Counted from the stretch's first letter, positions 1 through 6,857 are shown. The stretch: DNA of 11,501 bases from Clostridia bacterium (GCA_028709105.1 JAQVYD010000032.1:1-11501); one strand, 5' to 3'. Notes: generated by a model from the sequence alone, not told the origin. A program made the numbers and translations.

Positions 1-8
1 ATTATTTA

Positions 9-35
9 ACCGGCTCTTCTAGCAAGTGAGCCGGT
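9..35 (-). other. Hairpin in the leader of the transcript downstream of sigH
   Basis: An 8-bp perfect inverted repeat (ACCGGCTC at 9-16 and GAGCCGGT at 28-35) surrounds an 11-base loop. Read on the minus strand it begins about 10 bases after the predicted start of the promoter at 52-81, so it would lie at the very 5' end of that transcript. The minus-strand 3' side is followed by an A/T-rich tail (TAAATAAT) but not a clean T run, so it is only a weak terminator or attenuator candidate. It does not fold as a tRNA in what is visible. The role is unknown. Confidence 0.45.
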
Positions 36-51
36 ACCACTAACGAATTAT

Positions 52-81
52 ATTATATAATAAAACAAAGAGCGAGGTCAA
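52..81 (-). promoter_or_regulatory. Sigma-A type promoter downstream of sigH
   Basis: On the minus strand, TTGACC (76-81) is separated by 18 bases from TATAAT (52-57). Transcription would start near position 45 and leave the window at its left edge. It begins a separate unit after sigH. In related genomes this is where rpmG/secE/nusG or tRNA genes lie, but nothing of them is visible here. The stretch from 82 to 160 is A/T-rich and holds no feature I can support. Confidence 0.6.
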
Positions 82-160
82 GTATCTTAACCAGCTTTTT
101 ATCTTTTAAAACGAAAAAAATGTTTTCTCAGGCAAATTAAGCTTTTATAAATTATTGGGC

Positions 161-808
161 TTATTGCTGGTCTCGCTTCTCTAAATAACGTTCGAGTTTT
201 CTTTTCACTCTCTGGAGAGCATTATCAATAGATTTGACATGGCGTTCTAAGTCTGCCGCAATCTCCTGATAACTCTTTCCCTCCAAATAAAACATCAGCA
301 CCTGCCATTCCAGCGAACTTAAAATCTCCCCCATTTTTTCCTCAATATCACAAAACTCTTCCCTGTTAATAATTAATTCTTCCGGATCCGTTATTTTAGT
401 ACCCGCAAGAACATCTAAAAGAGTACGATCTGATTCCTCATCATAAATAGGTTTATTTAAAGACACATACGAATTTAAAGGGATATGTTTCTGACGAGTA
501 GCCGTCTTAATCGCTGTAATAATCTGTCTTGTTACACATAATTCCGCAAAAGCACGAAAGGAAGATAACTTGTCCGAACGAAAATCACGTATCGCTTTAT
601 ATAAACCGATCATCCCTTCTTGAATAATGTCTTCCCGATCAGCACCAATCAAAAAATAAGAACGAGCCTTCACCCTAACAAAATTTTTATATTTGTAAAT
701 TAAATATTCCAGTGCCTTATTATCACCATTACGGGCTAAATCAACTACATACTCATCCTCCAAAAATTCAAAAGAGTCCAACCTTTCTGACTGTACACCC
801 AAACTCAT
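161..808 (-). CDS. sigH: RNA polymerase sigma-H factor (SigH/Spo0H, sigma-70 family)
   Basis: A 215-residue sigma factor of the sigma-70 family, SigH/Spo0H group, which directs RNA polymerase to early-sporulation and stationary-phase promoters in Bacillus and Clostridium. Region 2 spans about residues 30-105 and includes the core-binding stretch DREDIIQEGMIGLYKAIRDF (57-76) and the -10 recognition helix ending near RQKHIPLN. A linker leads to region 4 at about 160-205, with the helix-turn-helix GKSYQEIAADLERHVKSIDN reading the -35 element. Full length matches the family (about 218 residues in B. subtilis). The ATG at 808 is preceded by a weak G-rich Shine-Dalgarno (GGGGGCG). It follows rlmB as in Bacillus, but with a 203-base gap and its own promoter at 936-965. 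No clear terminator follows the stop codon. Identification is secure from sequence and position; the sporulation role is inferred from the family. Confidence 0.95.
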   Translation of the reverse strand: MSLGVQSERLDSFEFLEDEYVVDLARNGDNKALEYLIYKYKNFVRVKARSYFLIGADREDIIQEGMIGLYKAIRDFRSDKLSSFRAFAELCVTRQIITAIKTATRQKHIPLNSYVSLNKPIYDEESDRTLLDVLAGTKITDPEELIINREEFCDIEEKMGEILSSLEWQVLMFYLEGKSYQEIAADLERHVKSIDNALQRVKRKLERYLEKRDQQ

Positions 809-935
809 CAGATTATCGCCCCCGTCTCTATACTTGAAAATTCAGAAACCCCAAGCAAAAAGAGCAAAAAGATCCAACATTCCACCTTTAAGTTGAATTT
901 GCCACAACCGCCAACCTGTCTACTGCATTAAAATT

Positions 936-965
936 ATTATAACTGAACCTTCCAGCAAACGTCAA
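936..965 (-). promoter_or_regulatory. Sigma-A type promoter for sigH
   Basis: On the minus strand, TTGACG (960-965) lies 18 bases upstream of a perfect TATAAT (936-941). The predicted start is near 929, giving a leader of about 120 bases before the sigH ATG at 808. This allows sigH to be transcribed apart from the upstream rlmB operon. The -35 box lies inside one arm of an inverted repeat (961-986). Confidence 0.65.
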
Positions 966-986
966 GACCTTCTTGAACTTCTTGAC
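961..986. repeat. Inverted repeat over the sigH promoter -35 box
   Basis: GTCAAGA (961-967) and TCTTGAC (980-986) form perfect 7-base inverted arms with a 12-base spacer that itself holds another TTCTTGAA copy, so CTTCTTGA also occurs twice in tandem. The left arm contains most of the sigH -35 box. No T run follows on either strand, so it is a better candidate for an operator than for the terminator of rlmB. The cognate regulator is unknown. Confidence 0.4.
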
Positions 987-1011
987 GATAAACTTTCCGC
1001 AAACATACCAA

Positions 1012-1755
1012 CTAAACTAAGCCGCGTTGTCGGATAATTTCATAAAAAAGCAAAGCTCCCGCAACAGATACATTTAAGGAATTAACCTGCCCCAGCATGG
1101 GAATGCTCACCAAAAAATCGCATTTCTCTTTAACTAATTTGCCCAGCCCTTTTCCTTCACTTCCCAGCACAACTGCCAAAGGACCTTTTAAGTCTGCCTC
1201 AAAATATTTCTGCTCAGCCTGAGAGTCTGTCCCTACAATCCAGTAACCCTTTTCCTTCAACCTGTCCATGATTAGCGGAAGATTTGGCACCCGAGCTACA
1301 GGGACATACTCCACTGCTCCCGCCGAAGACCTCGCTACCGCAGCCGTCAAAGATACAGAACGATGTTTGGGAATAATCACGCCATCAACCCCTACCGCCT
1401 CGGCTGTTCTTAAAATCGCCCCTAAATTCCGCGGGTCTTCCAAACCATCCAAAAGCACTAGAAACGGGTCTGTCCCCTTTTGCAGGGCTTTTTCCACAAT
1501 TTCTTCCCAATCCACATACTCCTTAGCCCCAGCCTGAGCAACAATCCCTTGATGAATATTGCCAGGAACTAAAGAATCAAGCCTTTCCCTAGCGACAAAT
1601 TGATAAGGGATCTGCCTTGTTCTAGCTAAAGACATAATTTCCTTAACTGAACTTTGCTTAAGCCCCTGAGCCAATAATATTTTACTAAGCGGTCTCCCCG
1701 CTTGTAAAGCTTCTAATACAGGGTTCTTTCCGGCAATAAATTCCACATCATCCAC
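1012..1755 (-). CDS. rlmB: 23S rRNA 2'-O-ribose methyltransferase, TrmH/SpoU family (RlmB)
   Basis: A 247-residue SPOUT-class methyltransferase that uses S-adenosylmethionine to 2'-O-methylate a ribose; the E. coli family member RlmB modifies G2251 of 23S rRNA. An L30e-like substrate-binding domain fills residues 1-75, beginning with FIAGKNPVLEAL. The catalytic knot domain follows with motif 1 DPRNLGAILRTAE (108-120), motif 2 VLGSEGKGL (196-204) and motif 3 IPMLGQVNSLNVSVAGA (218-234). The start is a GTG at 1755 that overlaps the end of mrnC by 8 bases; the GAGGGTGAG inside the mrnC 3' end serves as ribosome binding site, suggesting translational coupling. It is the last gene of the operon. 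In Bacillus yacP follows; here it does not. The family (sometimes called YacO) is certain; the exact target nucleotide is inferred. Confidence 0.94.
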   Translation of the reverse strand: MDDVEFIAGKNPVLEALQAGRPLSKILLAQGLKQSSVKEIMSLARTRQIPYQFVARERLDSLVPGNIHQGIVAQAGAKEYVDWEEIVEKALQKGTDPFLVLLDGLEDPRNLGAILRTAEAVGVDGVIIPKHRSVSLTAAVARSSAGAVEYVPVARVPNLPLIMDRLKEKGYWIVGTDSQAEQKYFEADLKGPLAVVLGSEGKGLGKLVKEKCDFLVSIPMLGQVNSLNVSVAGALLFYEIIRQRGLV

Positions 1756-2152
1756 CTAGCTCACCCTCATTTCTCGACAAAAGATAAGTAATAATCTCCT
1801 CTAATCTCATCTCTGCCCCTGACAAAAATAAATAACCGATTAAAGCCTCAAAGCCGGTACTTAAACGATACTCACTCACTCCCACATTTTTCGGAACATG
1901 GCTTTTCGTGTTCCGCCCTCTCCTTACAATATATGTTTCCTCTTCAGTTAACATATCCTCCAATTGATGTAAAAAATCCGCCTGGGCAACTGCATTAACT
2001 AACGAAGAGGCCTTACTATGAAGCTTGTCCACTTTAACCAAGCCTTGCTTAACTAAATGTAACCTTACATACAGTTCAAAGACGGCATCACCCACATAAG
2101 CCCAAACCAGAGGCGGTAACTCCTTAGGGTTTTGTGCAAAATTACCCCACAC
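1748..2152 (-). CDS. mrnC: Mini-ribonuclease III (MrnC)
   Basis: Mini-III is a dimeric RNase III-type enzyme without a double-stranded RNA binding domain that matures 23S rRNA ends in B. subtilis. The 134-residue protein consists of the RNase III fold only. The signature AYVGDAVFELYVR (18-30) carries the catalytic Asp22 and Glu26, and the second acidic site Glu102 lies in STGFEALIGYL (98-108). The basic loop RRGRNTKSHVPKN (77-89) is typical. An upstream ATG at 2197 would add 15 residues overlapping cysS, but the GTG at 2152 is preceded by a perfect AAAAGGAGG at ideal distance and gives the usual family N-terminus (NPKELPPL near the start), so I chose it. It lies 29 bases after cysS and overlaps rlmB by 8 bases. 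Confidence 0.92.
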   Translation of the reverse strand: MWGNFAQNPKELPPLVWAYVGDAVFELYVRLHLVKQGLVKVDKLHSKASSLVNAVAQADFLHQLEDMLTEEETYIVRRGRNTKSHVPKNVGVSEYRLSTGFEALIGYLFLSGAEMRLEEIITYLLSRNEGELGG

Positions 2153-2159
2153 AATTAAA

Positions 2160-2168
2160 CCTCCTTTT
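2160..2168 (-). promoter_or_regulatory. Ribosome binding site fixing the mrnC start at GTG
   Basis: Minus-strand AAAAGGAGG ends 7 bases before the GTG at 2152. It lies downstream of the alternative ATG at 2197, which has no comparable site, and therefore supports the shorter MrnC. Confidence 0.75.
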
Positions 2169-2181
2169 GTTTTTCCACCAT

Positions 2182-3648
2182 CTACAGATATTTCCATCTG
2201 ACCCCCTGAGATGTATCTTCTAAAACTAAGCCTAGATTTTTCAATTCATCACGAATCAGATCAGCTGTGGCATAATCCCGGCGACTGCGCGCTTCTTGGC
2301 GTACCTTAATTAATAACTCCAGCAACCCGGTCACCAGTTGAGGTTCAGAAGCAGAATCATCTAGGGAATCCGTTTTCCCCAATTCCAATCCTAAAACCCT
2401 TGCTAACTCCACATATTTTGCTTCCGCTTTTCGTAAGAGTACCCCTTCTTGCGTATCAATCGCCCTCCCTAGCAAAGCAGAATGCAGACTGTTTAACACT
2501 CTAGCGAAATCGAAAAGAACCGCCAAGGCCAATGCTGTATTAAAATCATCATTCATCGCCTCTCTAAATCGCTGTTCAAAAGCGAATAAATCCTCGGCAA
2601 ATTTTGACCAAGCTTCTGCCGCAACCTGCCCCTGTCCTCCTGCTTGTCCCTTCGTTTCCTGTAAAAGGCGATAGGCCGTCTTTAGTCTGTCTAAGCCTTT
2701 CCCCGCTACTTCAAGCTTTTCCTCATCAAAATCTAAAGGACTGCGATAATGAGTGGACAACAGATAAAAACGCACTACCTGTGATGAATACTTCTTCGTA
2801 ATCTCGCGCAGGAGGAAAAAGTTTCCACGTGATTTAGACATTTTTTCTTGCTTAATCGTAATGAAACCATTATGCAGCCAATATTTAGCCATCGGGGCAT
2901 CATGTAAAGCTTCCGACTGAGCAATCTCATTTTCATGATGAGGGAAAATTAAATCCAGCCCACCGGCATGAATATCAAAACTCGGGCCTAAATATTTCGT
3001 AGACATTGTTGAACATTCGATATGCCAGCCTGGTCTGCCTTGTCCCCAAGGGCTTGCCCAGCTAGGTTCTCCTGGTTTTGCCTTTTTCCACAGGGCAAAG
3101 TCACCGGGATGTCTTTTGCGCTCATCTACATCTATCCGCGCCCCAGCTTGCAAATCATCTAACGACCGTTTAGAAAGCTTCCCATATTCTTTGAACTTAC
3201 TCACAGCAAAAAAGACATCACCGTCAACGATATAAGCATAACCCTTCCTCACCAAACCATCAACAAAAACAATAATCTCCTCCATATTTTGACTGACCCG
3301 CGGATGAACCGTCGCTCTCCGTACATTAAGCGCATCAGCGTCGGCAAAATACTCCTCAATATATTTTTCCGCCAACTCTAAAGGCGGCATTTCTTCCTCT
3401 TGAGCCCTTTGAATAATCTTATCGTCAACATCCGTAAAATTTTGAATATAAGTGACCTCATAGCCAAGATACTCTAAATAACGGCGTACTGTATCAAAAA
3501 CCACCAAGGGGCGAGCATTACCTAAATGAATGAAATTATAGGTTGTCGGACCACAAGCATACATTCGTACTAACGGCGGCTCTAACGGTAAAAAAGCTTC
3601 CTTCTGTCCTGTCAGCGTATTAAAAACTCTTAAACCCTCTTTACTCAC
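2182..3648 (-). CDS. cysS: Cysteinyl-tRNA synthetase (CysRS)
   Basis: A class Ia aminoacyl-tRNA synthetase that activates cysteine with ATP and loads it onto tRNA-Cys. At 488 residues it is full length. The HIGH-type motif is HLGN (41-44) in a normal CysRS context, and the KMSKS loop is intact (269-273). The zinc site that selects cysteine is visible as Cys32 (ACGPT), Cys212 (HIECSTMS), His237 and Glu239 (PHHENE). The helical DALR-type and anticodon-binding regions occupy the C-terminal third. The GTG start at 3648 overlaps the cysE stop in the four-base arrangement GTGA, which couples the two genes translationally. Pairing with cysE links cysteine synthesis to its use. Identification is certain. 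Confidence 0.97.
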   Translation of the reverse strand: MSKEGLRVFNTLTGQKEAFLPLEPPLVRMYACGPTTYNFIHLGNARPLVVFDTVRRYLEYLGYEVTYIQNFTDVDDKIIQRAQEEEMPPLELAEKYIEEYFADADALNVRRATVHPRVSQNMEEIIVFVDGLVRKGYAYIVDGDVFFAVSKFKEYGKLSKRSLDDLQAGARIDVDERKRHPGDFALWKKAKPGEPSWASPWGQGRPGWHIECSTMSTKYLGPSFDIHAGGLDLIFPHHENEIAQSEALHDAPMAKYWLHNGFITIKQEKMSKSRGNFFLLREITKKYSSQVVRFYLLSTHYRSPLDFDEEKLEVAGKGLDRLKTAYRLLQETKGQAGGQGQVAAEAWSKFAEDLFAFEQRFREAMNDDFNTALALAVLFDFARVLNSLHSALLGRAIDTQEGVLLRKAEAKYVELARVLGLELGKTDSLDDSASEPQLVTGLLELLIKVRQEARSRRDYATADLIRDELKNLGLVLEDTSQGVRWKYL

Positions 3649-4283
3649 TCTTTCTTCGACTCCTTTTCTTCTAATTTAGCCTCTAGTTCTTCCACTCGTT
3701 TCTGTAAATTTAACAAGACATCTAAAACCGGGTCCGGCAACTTGTTATGTTCCAAATCAACCTGAACCTGGAGCTCTTTCTTCACTACCCGGCCCGGCAC
3801 GCCTACCACTGTGGAATTTGACGGAACTTCCTTCAAAACAACAGAACCGGCCCCTATCTTGACATTATCCCCCACTTTAAAGGAACCCAAAACCTTCGCC
3901 CCGGCACTAATGACCACATTGTCCCCAATCGTCGGATGCCGCTTTCCCTTTTCCTTGCCTGTTCCGCCTAAAGTTACACCTTGATAAAGCGTTACATTAT
4001 CCCCTATTTCCGCTGTCTCCCCAATCACGACACCGGCACCGTGGTCAATAAAAAAACCTTCGCCAATCTTGGCCCCGGGATGAATTTCAATCTGGGTAAA
4101 AAACCGATTCACCTGCGAGATAAAACGGGCTAACAGAAACCACCTTTTCGTATAAAGTTTATGAGCTAAGCGGTGCAAAATAATGGCATGAAAACCAGGG
4201 TAGCAAAGGATTACTTCCCACACCCCTTTTACCGCCGGATCGCGTTCAAAAACTACCTGAGTATGCTTCTTTAACCAACCCAA
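3645..4283 (-). CDS. cysE: Serine O-acetyltransferase (CysE)
   Basis: Transfers an acetyl group from acetyl-CoA to L-serine, giving O-acetylserine, the acceptor for sulfide in cysteine synthesis. The protein is the short bacterial form (212 residues). A helical N-terminal domain (1-65) precedes a left-handed beta-helix built of hexapeptide repeats (about 68-170). The catalytic pair Asp80-His81 sits in FIDHGAGVVIG, and GGTGKEKGKRHPTIG (106-120) carries the second conserved histidine, His116. The C-terminal tail is a charged, probably coiled helix rich in Glu and Lys. An ATG at 4292 directly abuts the GGGAGG Shine-Dalgarno with no spacing, so I prefer the in-frame TTG at 4283, 9 bases away; the difference is three residues. 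It overlaps cysS by four bases. Confidence 0.94.
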   Translation of the reverse strand: MGWLKKHTQVVFERDPAVKGVWEVILCYPGFHAIILHRLAHKLYTKRWFLLARFISQVNRFFTQIEIHPGAKIGEGFFIDHGAGVVIGETAEIGDNVTLYQGVTLGGTGKEKGKRHPTIGDNVVISAGAKVLGSFKVGDNVKIGAGSVVLKEVPSNSTVVGVPGRVVKKELQVQVDLEHNKLPDPVLDVLLNLQKRVEELEAKLEEKESKKE

Positions 4284-4292
4284 GATTACCAT

Positions 4293-4298
4293 CCTCCC
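4293..4298 (-). promoter_or_regulatory. Ribosome binding site of cysE
   Basis: Minus-strand GGGAGG touches the ATG at 4292 with zero spacing and stands 9 bases before the TTG at 4283. The normal spacing favours the TTG as the real start. Confidence 0.5.
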
Positions 4299-4299
4299 T

Positions 4300-4320
4300 T
4301 TTTGAAGTTCGAGGTTCGAA
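4300..4320. repeat. Tandem heptad GTTCGAR repeat between gltX and cysE
   Basis: GTTCGAG (4307-4313) and GTTCGAA (4314-4320) are adjacent 7-base units, preceded by a degenerate third unit TTTTGAA (4300-4306). The neighbouring gltX 3' end (4321-4340) is an unusually A/T-rich, partly palindromic stretch that encodes the last residues of GltX. The whole looks like a short remnant of an intergenic repeat. Confidence 0.4.
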
Positions 4321-4328
4321 ATGAATTA

Positions 4329-5795
4329 TTAATTATGCATTGTCTTTTCTAACCTCTTCCCGATGCGCCGCAAAGCTAAATCTTTCCCTAAAATCTCGAT
4401 AATTAAAAACAAATCAGGTCCATGCTGCTGTCCAGTCAATGCCACACGAATCGGCATATAGACAAATTGACCCTTTAATTTTAACTCCTTCATGATTGAC
4501 TTCAGCAAAGCCTTAATCGTCTCCGGAGTCACCTCTTCTAAAGCAACTAGCTTATCCCGAAAAGTTCTAAGTACTAGGGGAAAAGTTTCCTGTTGTAATA
4601 CTACTGCTGCTTCTTCATTTTCGATGGTTACCTCTTCTCCTACGAATATTTTGGCTTGTTCTGTTACTTCCTTAATCGTAGAGAGACGCTCTTGTAAAGC
4701 GGTCATCACCAATTCCGCCCATTCCTTTTCTTTCTGTGAAGGTTTTCCCGAAATATAACCGGCTTTAATCAAGTATGGCAAGGCTTGCTCTGTTAACTTT
4801 TCTACCGAGCTTTCCCGCAGATACATTCCATTAATCCACCGCAGTTTTTCTATATCAAAAACAGCGGGGTTTTTAGCTACCCTCTCCAGAGAAAACTCTT
4901 TAATCAATTCTTCTAAACTAAAGATTTCCTCTTCCCCTTCCGGAGCCCAACCTAAAAGAGCTAAAAAGTTCACTACCGCCTCCGGCAAGTAACCTTCTTC
5001 CTTATACTGCACGACCGAAGTCGCTCCATGACGCTTACTCATTTTACTGCGATCTTTGCCCAGAATTAGCGAAATATGAGCAAACTGCGGCTTCTCAAAA
5101 CCGAGGGCTTCATAAAGCAAAATCTGACGCGGAGTGTTGGATAAATGCTCTTCCGCCCTAATCACATGACTGATTTTCATTAAAGCATCATCAATCACCA
5201 CCGCATAATTATAAGTGGGAATACCATCGGACTTTACAATTACAAAGTCCCCGACTTCCTCACTCTGAAAAACAACTTGTCCTCGCACGAGGTCATTAAT
5301 CACAATTTCTTGCTCTTCAGGAACACGAAAACGAACAACAGGCTTACGTCCTTCGGCCTCATATTTCTGCCTATCTTCAGCGGAAAGCAAACGGCATTTC
5401 CCGCTATACTTGGGATTACCGCCTTGAGCCAAGGCCTCCTGCCGCTCCTTTTCTAATTCCTCTTCCGAACAATAGCAATAGTACGCCTCTCCCCTGTCCA
5501 GCAATTTCTGGGTATATTCCCGATAAATATCTAATCTTTCCATCTGCCGGTATGGTCCATACGGTCCTCCGATATCCGAGCCCTCATCCCAATTCATCCC
5601 CAACCACTTGAGAGAAGCAAAAATATTTAATTCTGATTCCCGGCTAGATCTCTCGCGATCCGTATCCTCTATCCGTAAAACAAATTTTCCACCTAATTTT
5701 TGGGCTAATAAAAAATTAAAAAGTGCAGAACGAGCACCCCCAATATGCAAAGGACCCGTAGGGCTAGGTGCAAATCTTACCCGAAATTCTTTCAT
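4329..5795 (-). CDS. gltX: Glutamyl-tRNA synthetase (GluRS)
   Basis: A class Ib synthetase that attaches glutamate to tRNA-Glu, and in many Firmicutes also to tRNA-Gln for later amidation by GatCAB; which applies here cannot be told from this window. The 488-residue protein starts MKEFRVRFAPSPTG with the HIGH motif HIGG (17-20) and the active-site stretch RIEDTDRER (41-49). A cysteine cluster Cys107, Cys109 and Cys134 resembles the zinc site of some GluRS enzymes. The KMSKR loop is at 251-255, and the helical anticodon-binding domain fills the rest. A frame extension to 5852 exists, but the ATG at 5795 has GGGAGG ten bases upstream and gives the family N-terminus. The last codons lie in an A/T-rich repeat-like stretch. 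It is 86 bases downstream of ispF. Confidence 0.96.
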   Translation of the reverse strand: MKEFRVRFAPSPTGPLHIGGARSALFNFLLAQKLGGKFVLRIEDTDRERSSRESELNIFASLKWLGMNWDEGSDIGGPYGPYRQMERLDIYREYTQKLLDRGEAYYCYCSEEELEKERQEALAQGGNPKYSGKCRLLSAEDRQKYEAEGRKPVVRFRVPEEQEIVINDLVRGQVVFQSEEVGDFVIVKSDGIPTYNYAVVIDDALMKISHVIRAEEHLSNTPRQILLYEALGFEKPQFAHISLILGKDRSKMSKRHGATSVVQYKEEGYLPEAVVNFLALLGWAPEGEEEIFSLEELIKEFSLERVAKNPAVFDIEKLRWINGMYLRESSVEKLTEQALPYLIKAGYISGKPSQKEKEWAELVMTALQERLSTIKEVTEQAKIFVGEEVTIENEEAAVVLQQETFPLVLRTFRDKLVALEEVTPETIKALLKSIMKELKLKGQFVYMPIRVALTGQQHGPDLFLIIEILGKDLALRRIGKRLEKTMHN

Positions 5796-5805
5796 TAGTT
5801 CAAAT

Positions 5806-5811
5806 CCTCCC
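5806..5811 (-). promoter_or_regulatory. Ribosome binding site fixing the gltX start
   Basis: Minus-strand GGGAGG stands 10 bases before the ATG at 5795 and lies inside the longer reading frame that opens at 5852. This shows that the extra 19 codons are leader and not protein. Confidence 0.7.
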
Positions 5812-5813
5812 TT

Positions 5814-5839
5814 ATCTAGAGCCAATCTAGAGCCAATCT
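5814..5839. repeat. Tandem 11-base repeat in the gltX leader
   Basis: ATCTAGAGCCA occurs twice back to back (5814-5824 and 5825-5835), followed by the first four bases of a third copy (ATCT). It lies in the 86-base gap between ispF and gltX, just upstream of the gltX ribosome binding site. No function is apparent; a small duplication is the simplest explanation. Confidence 0.6.
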
Positions 5840-5881
5840 CGCGACTGCTCACGCTTATTGACCATCATCTATTTTTTATAA

Positions 5882-6367
5882 TCATTCCTCAACATTTGTT
5901 TTATCAATTAAAGAACAGGCATAAGCAGCCAGACCTTCTTTTCTCCCTGTAAAACCGAGCCCTTCCGTCGTCGTAGCCTTGATGCTTACTTGTTCTAACG
6001 CTATTCCCAAAACCATAGCTAATTTTTTTCTTATTTCTTCCCGATAAGGTGCCAGTTTAGGCGCCTCAGCAACAAGCGTACAATCCACATTAGAACAAAG
6101 ATAACCCTGGGATTTAAGCAGGGTTACTACTTGCTGTAATAAATCTAAACCGGAAGCATCTTTATAACGCGGGTCACTATCCGGAAACAAAAGCCCGATG
6201 TCCCCCAGCGCTGCCGCACCCAGCAAAGCATCCATTACTGCATGAGTAAGGACATCGGCATCGGAATGCCCCTGTAAGCCCTGCTCATAAGGAATCTCCA
6301 CGCCTCCTAAAATCAACTTTCGCCCTTCGGCAAAAGCATGAACATCATAACCAAACCCAACTCTCAT
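5882..6367 (-). CDS. ispF: 2-C-methyl-D-erythritol 2,4-cyclodiphosphate synthase (IspF)
   Basis: Fifth enzyme of the methylerythritol phosphate (MEP) pathway; it cyclises CDP-methylerythritol 2-phosphate with loss of CMP. The 161-residue protein has the usual length for this homotrimer. The metal-binding residues Asp8, His10 (GYDVHAF) and His42 (SDADVLTHAVMDAL) are present, followed by ALGDIGLLFPDSDPRYK (53-69). The C-terminal CDP-binding segment KATTTEGLGFTGRKEGLA is intact. The ATG at 6367 gives the standard N-terminus and is preceded by purine-rich AAGGAACG. Normally it directly follows ispD; here a two-gene toxin-antitoxin module lies between. All catalytic residues are retained, so the insertion has not damaged it. 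Confidence 0.96.
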   Translation of the reverse strand: MRVGFGYDVHAFAEGRKLILGGVEIPYEQGLQGHSDADVLTHAVMDALLGAAALGDIGLLFPDSDPRYKDASGLDLLQQVVTLLKSQGYLCSNVDCTLVAEAPKLAPYREEIRKKLAMVLGIALEQVSIKATTTEGLGFTGRKEGLAAYACSLIDKTNVEE

Positions 6368-6410
6368 CGTTCCTTACCCTCTCCTAGATTATCTTCTTCT
6401 ATTAGTATCT

Positions 6411-6854
6411 TTATTTTCTTTCTTGCCGTGCAGTGTTAAGATATTTAATTATTTTGTCTTTAAATTCATGGATTTCTCGCCTATCTTCCTGCAATATTTT
6501 ATAAATTATTTCCGGATCTACATCCCAATATGCGTGTACTAAGCGATTGCGGAATCTAGCCATCGCCGTCAAATTTAAAGCAAATTCCGGTGATAAGATA
6601 CCTAATTCACCCAGTTTTAAAAAAATATCGGCATAACTCTCCGGTGCACTGATATTTGATTTGCCTGCCTCCAAAGCAATAATTCTACTACCGATATTTA
6701 AAGAACTTTCTATAGCCAATTGCAAATAACGTTCACAAGCGCCCTGCATAATAACATCTTTTAAAAACTCATCTTTAGATTTTCGAGAAAGGTCATCTAA
6801 ATATTGCAGATATTTGTGTAATAGTTTAAGCTGTTCCACAATTTTTTCATCCAT
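6411..6854 (-). CDS. hepT: HEPN-domain ribonuclease toxin, HepT/DUF86 family
   Basis: A 147-residue, all-helical HEPN protein of the DUF86/HepT family. The diagnostic RX4HXY motif is clear as RNRLVHAY (residues 102-109), with Arg102 and His107 as the expected RNase residues and Tyr109 as the residue that the partner AMPylates in characterised HepT/MntA pairs. The N-terminus starts with charged helices (MDEKIVEQLKLLHKYLQYL). Its ATG follows the stop of the nucleotidyltransferase gene after only 3 bases, and its GGAGG lies inside that gene's 3' end, so the two are translated together with the antitoxin first. By analogy the protein would be an RNA-cleaving toxin neutralised by MntA. The motif is intact, so it may be active. 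It is foreign to the conserved operon around it. Confidence 0.88.
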   Translation of the reverse strand: MDEKIVEQLKLLHKYLQYLDDLSRKSKDEFLKDVIMQGACERYLQLAIESSLNIGSRIIALEAGKSNISAPESYADIFLKLGELGILSPEFALNLTAMARFRNRLVHAYWDVDPEIIYKILQEDRREIHEFKDKIIKYLNTARQERK

Positions 6855-6857
6855 TAC

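Noticed and set aside
9..35. tRNA gene on the minus strand, because GCTCACTTGCTAGAAGAGC resembles a D-arm
   Set aside because: No conserved GG in the D-loop, no anticodon or T-arm can be placed before the window edge; a simple hairpin explains the symmetry.
961..986. Intrinsic terminator after rlmB
   Set aside because: The 7-bp stem has a 12-base loop and no T run on the minus strand, and it overlaps the sigH -35 box.
1268..1537. Plus-strand open frame of 89 codons inside rlmB
   Set aside because: It lies antisense to a clearly conserved methyltransferase, lacks a Shine-Dalgarno, and its translation shows no recognisable domain.
5858..5882. Plus-strand TTGACC and TATAAT between gltX and ispF as an antisense promoter
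   Set aside because: The spacing is only 13 bases, too short for sigma-A, and no plus-strand gene follows.
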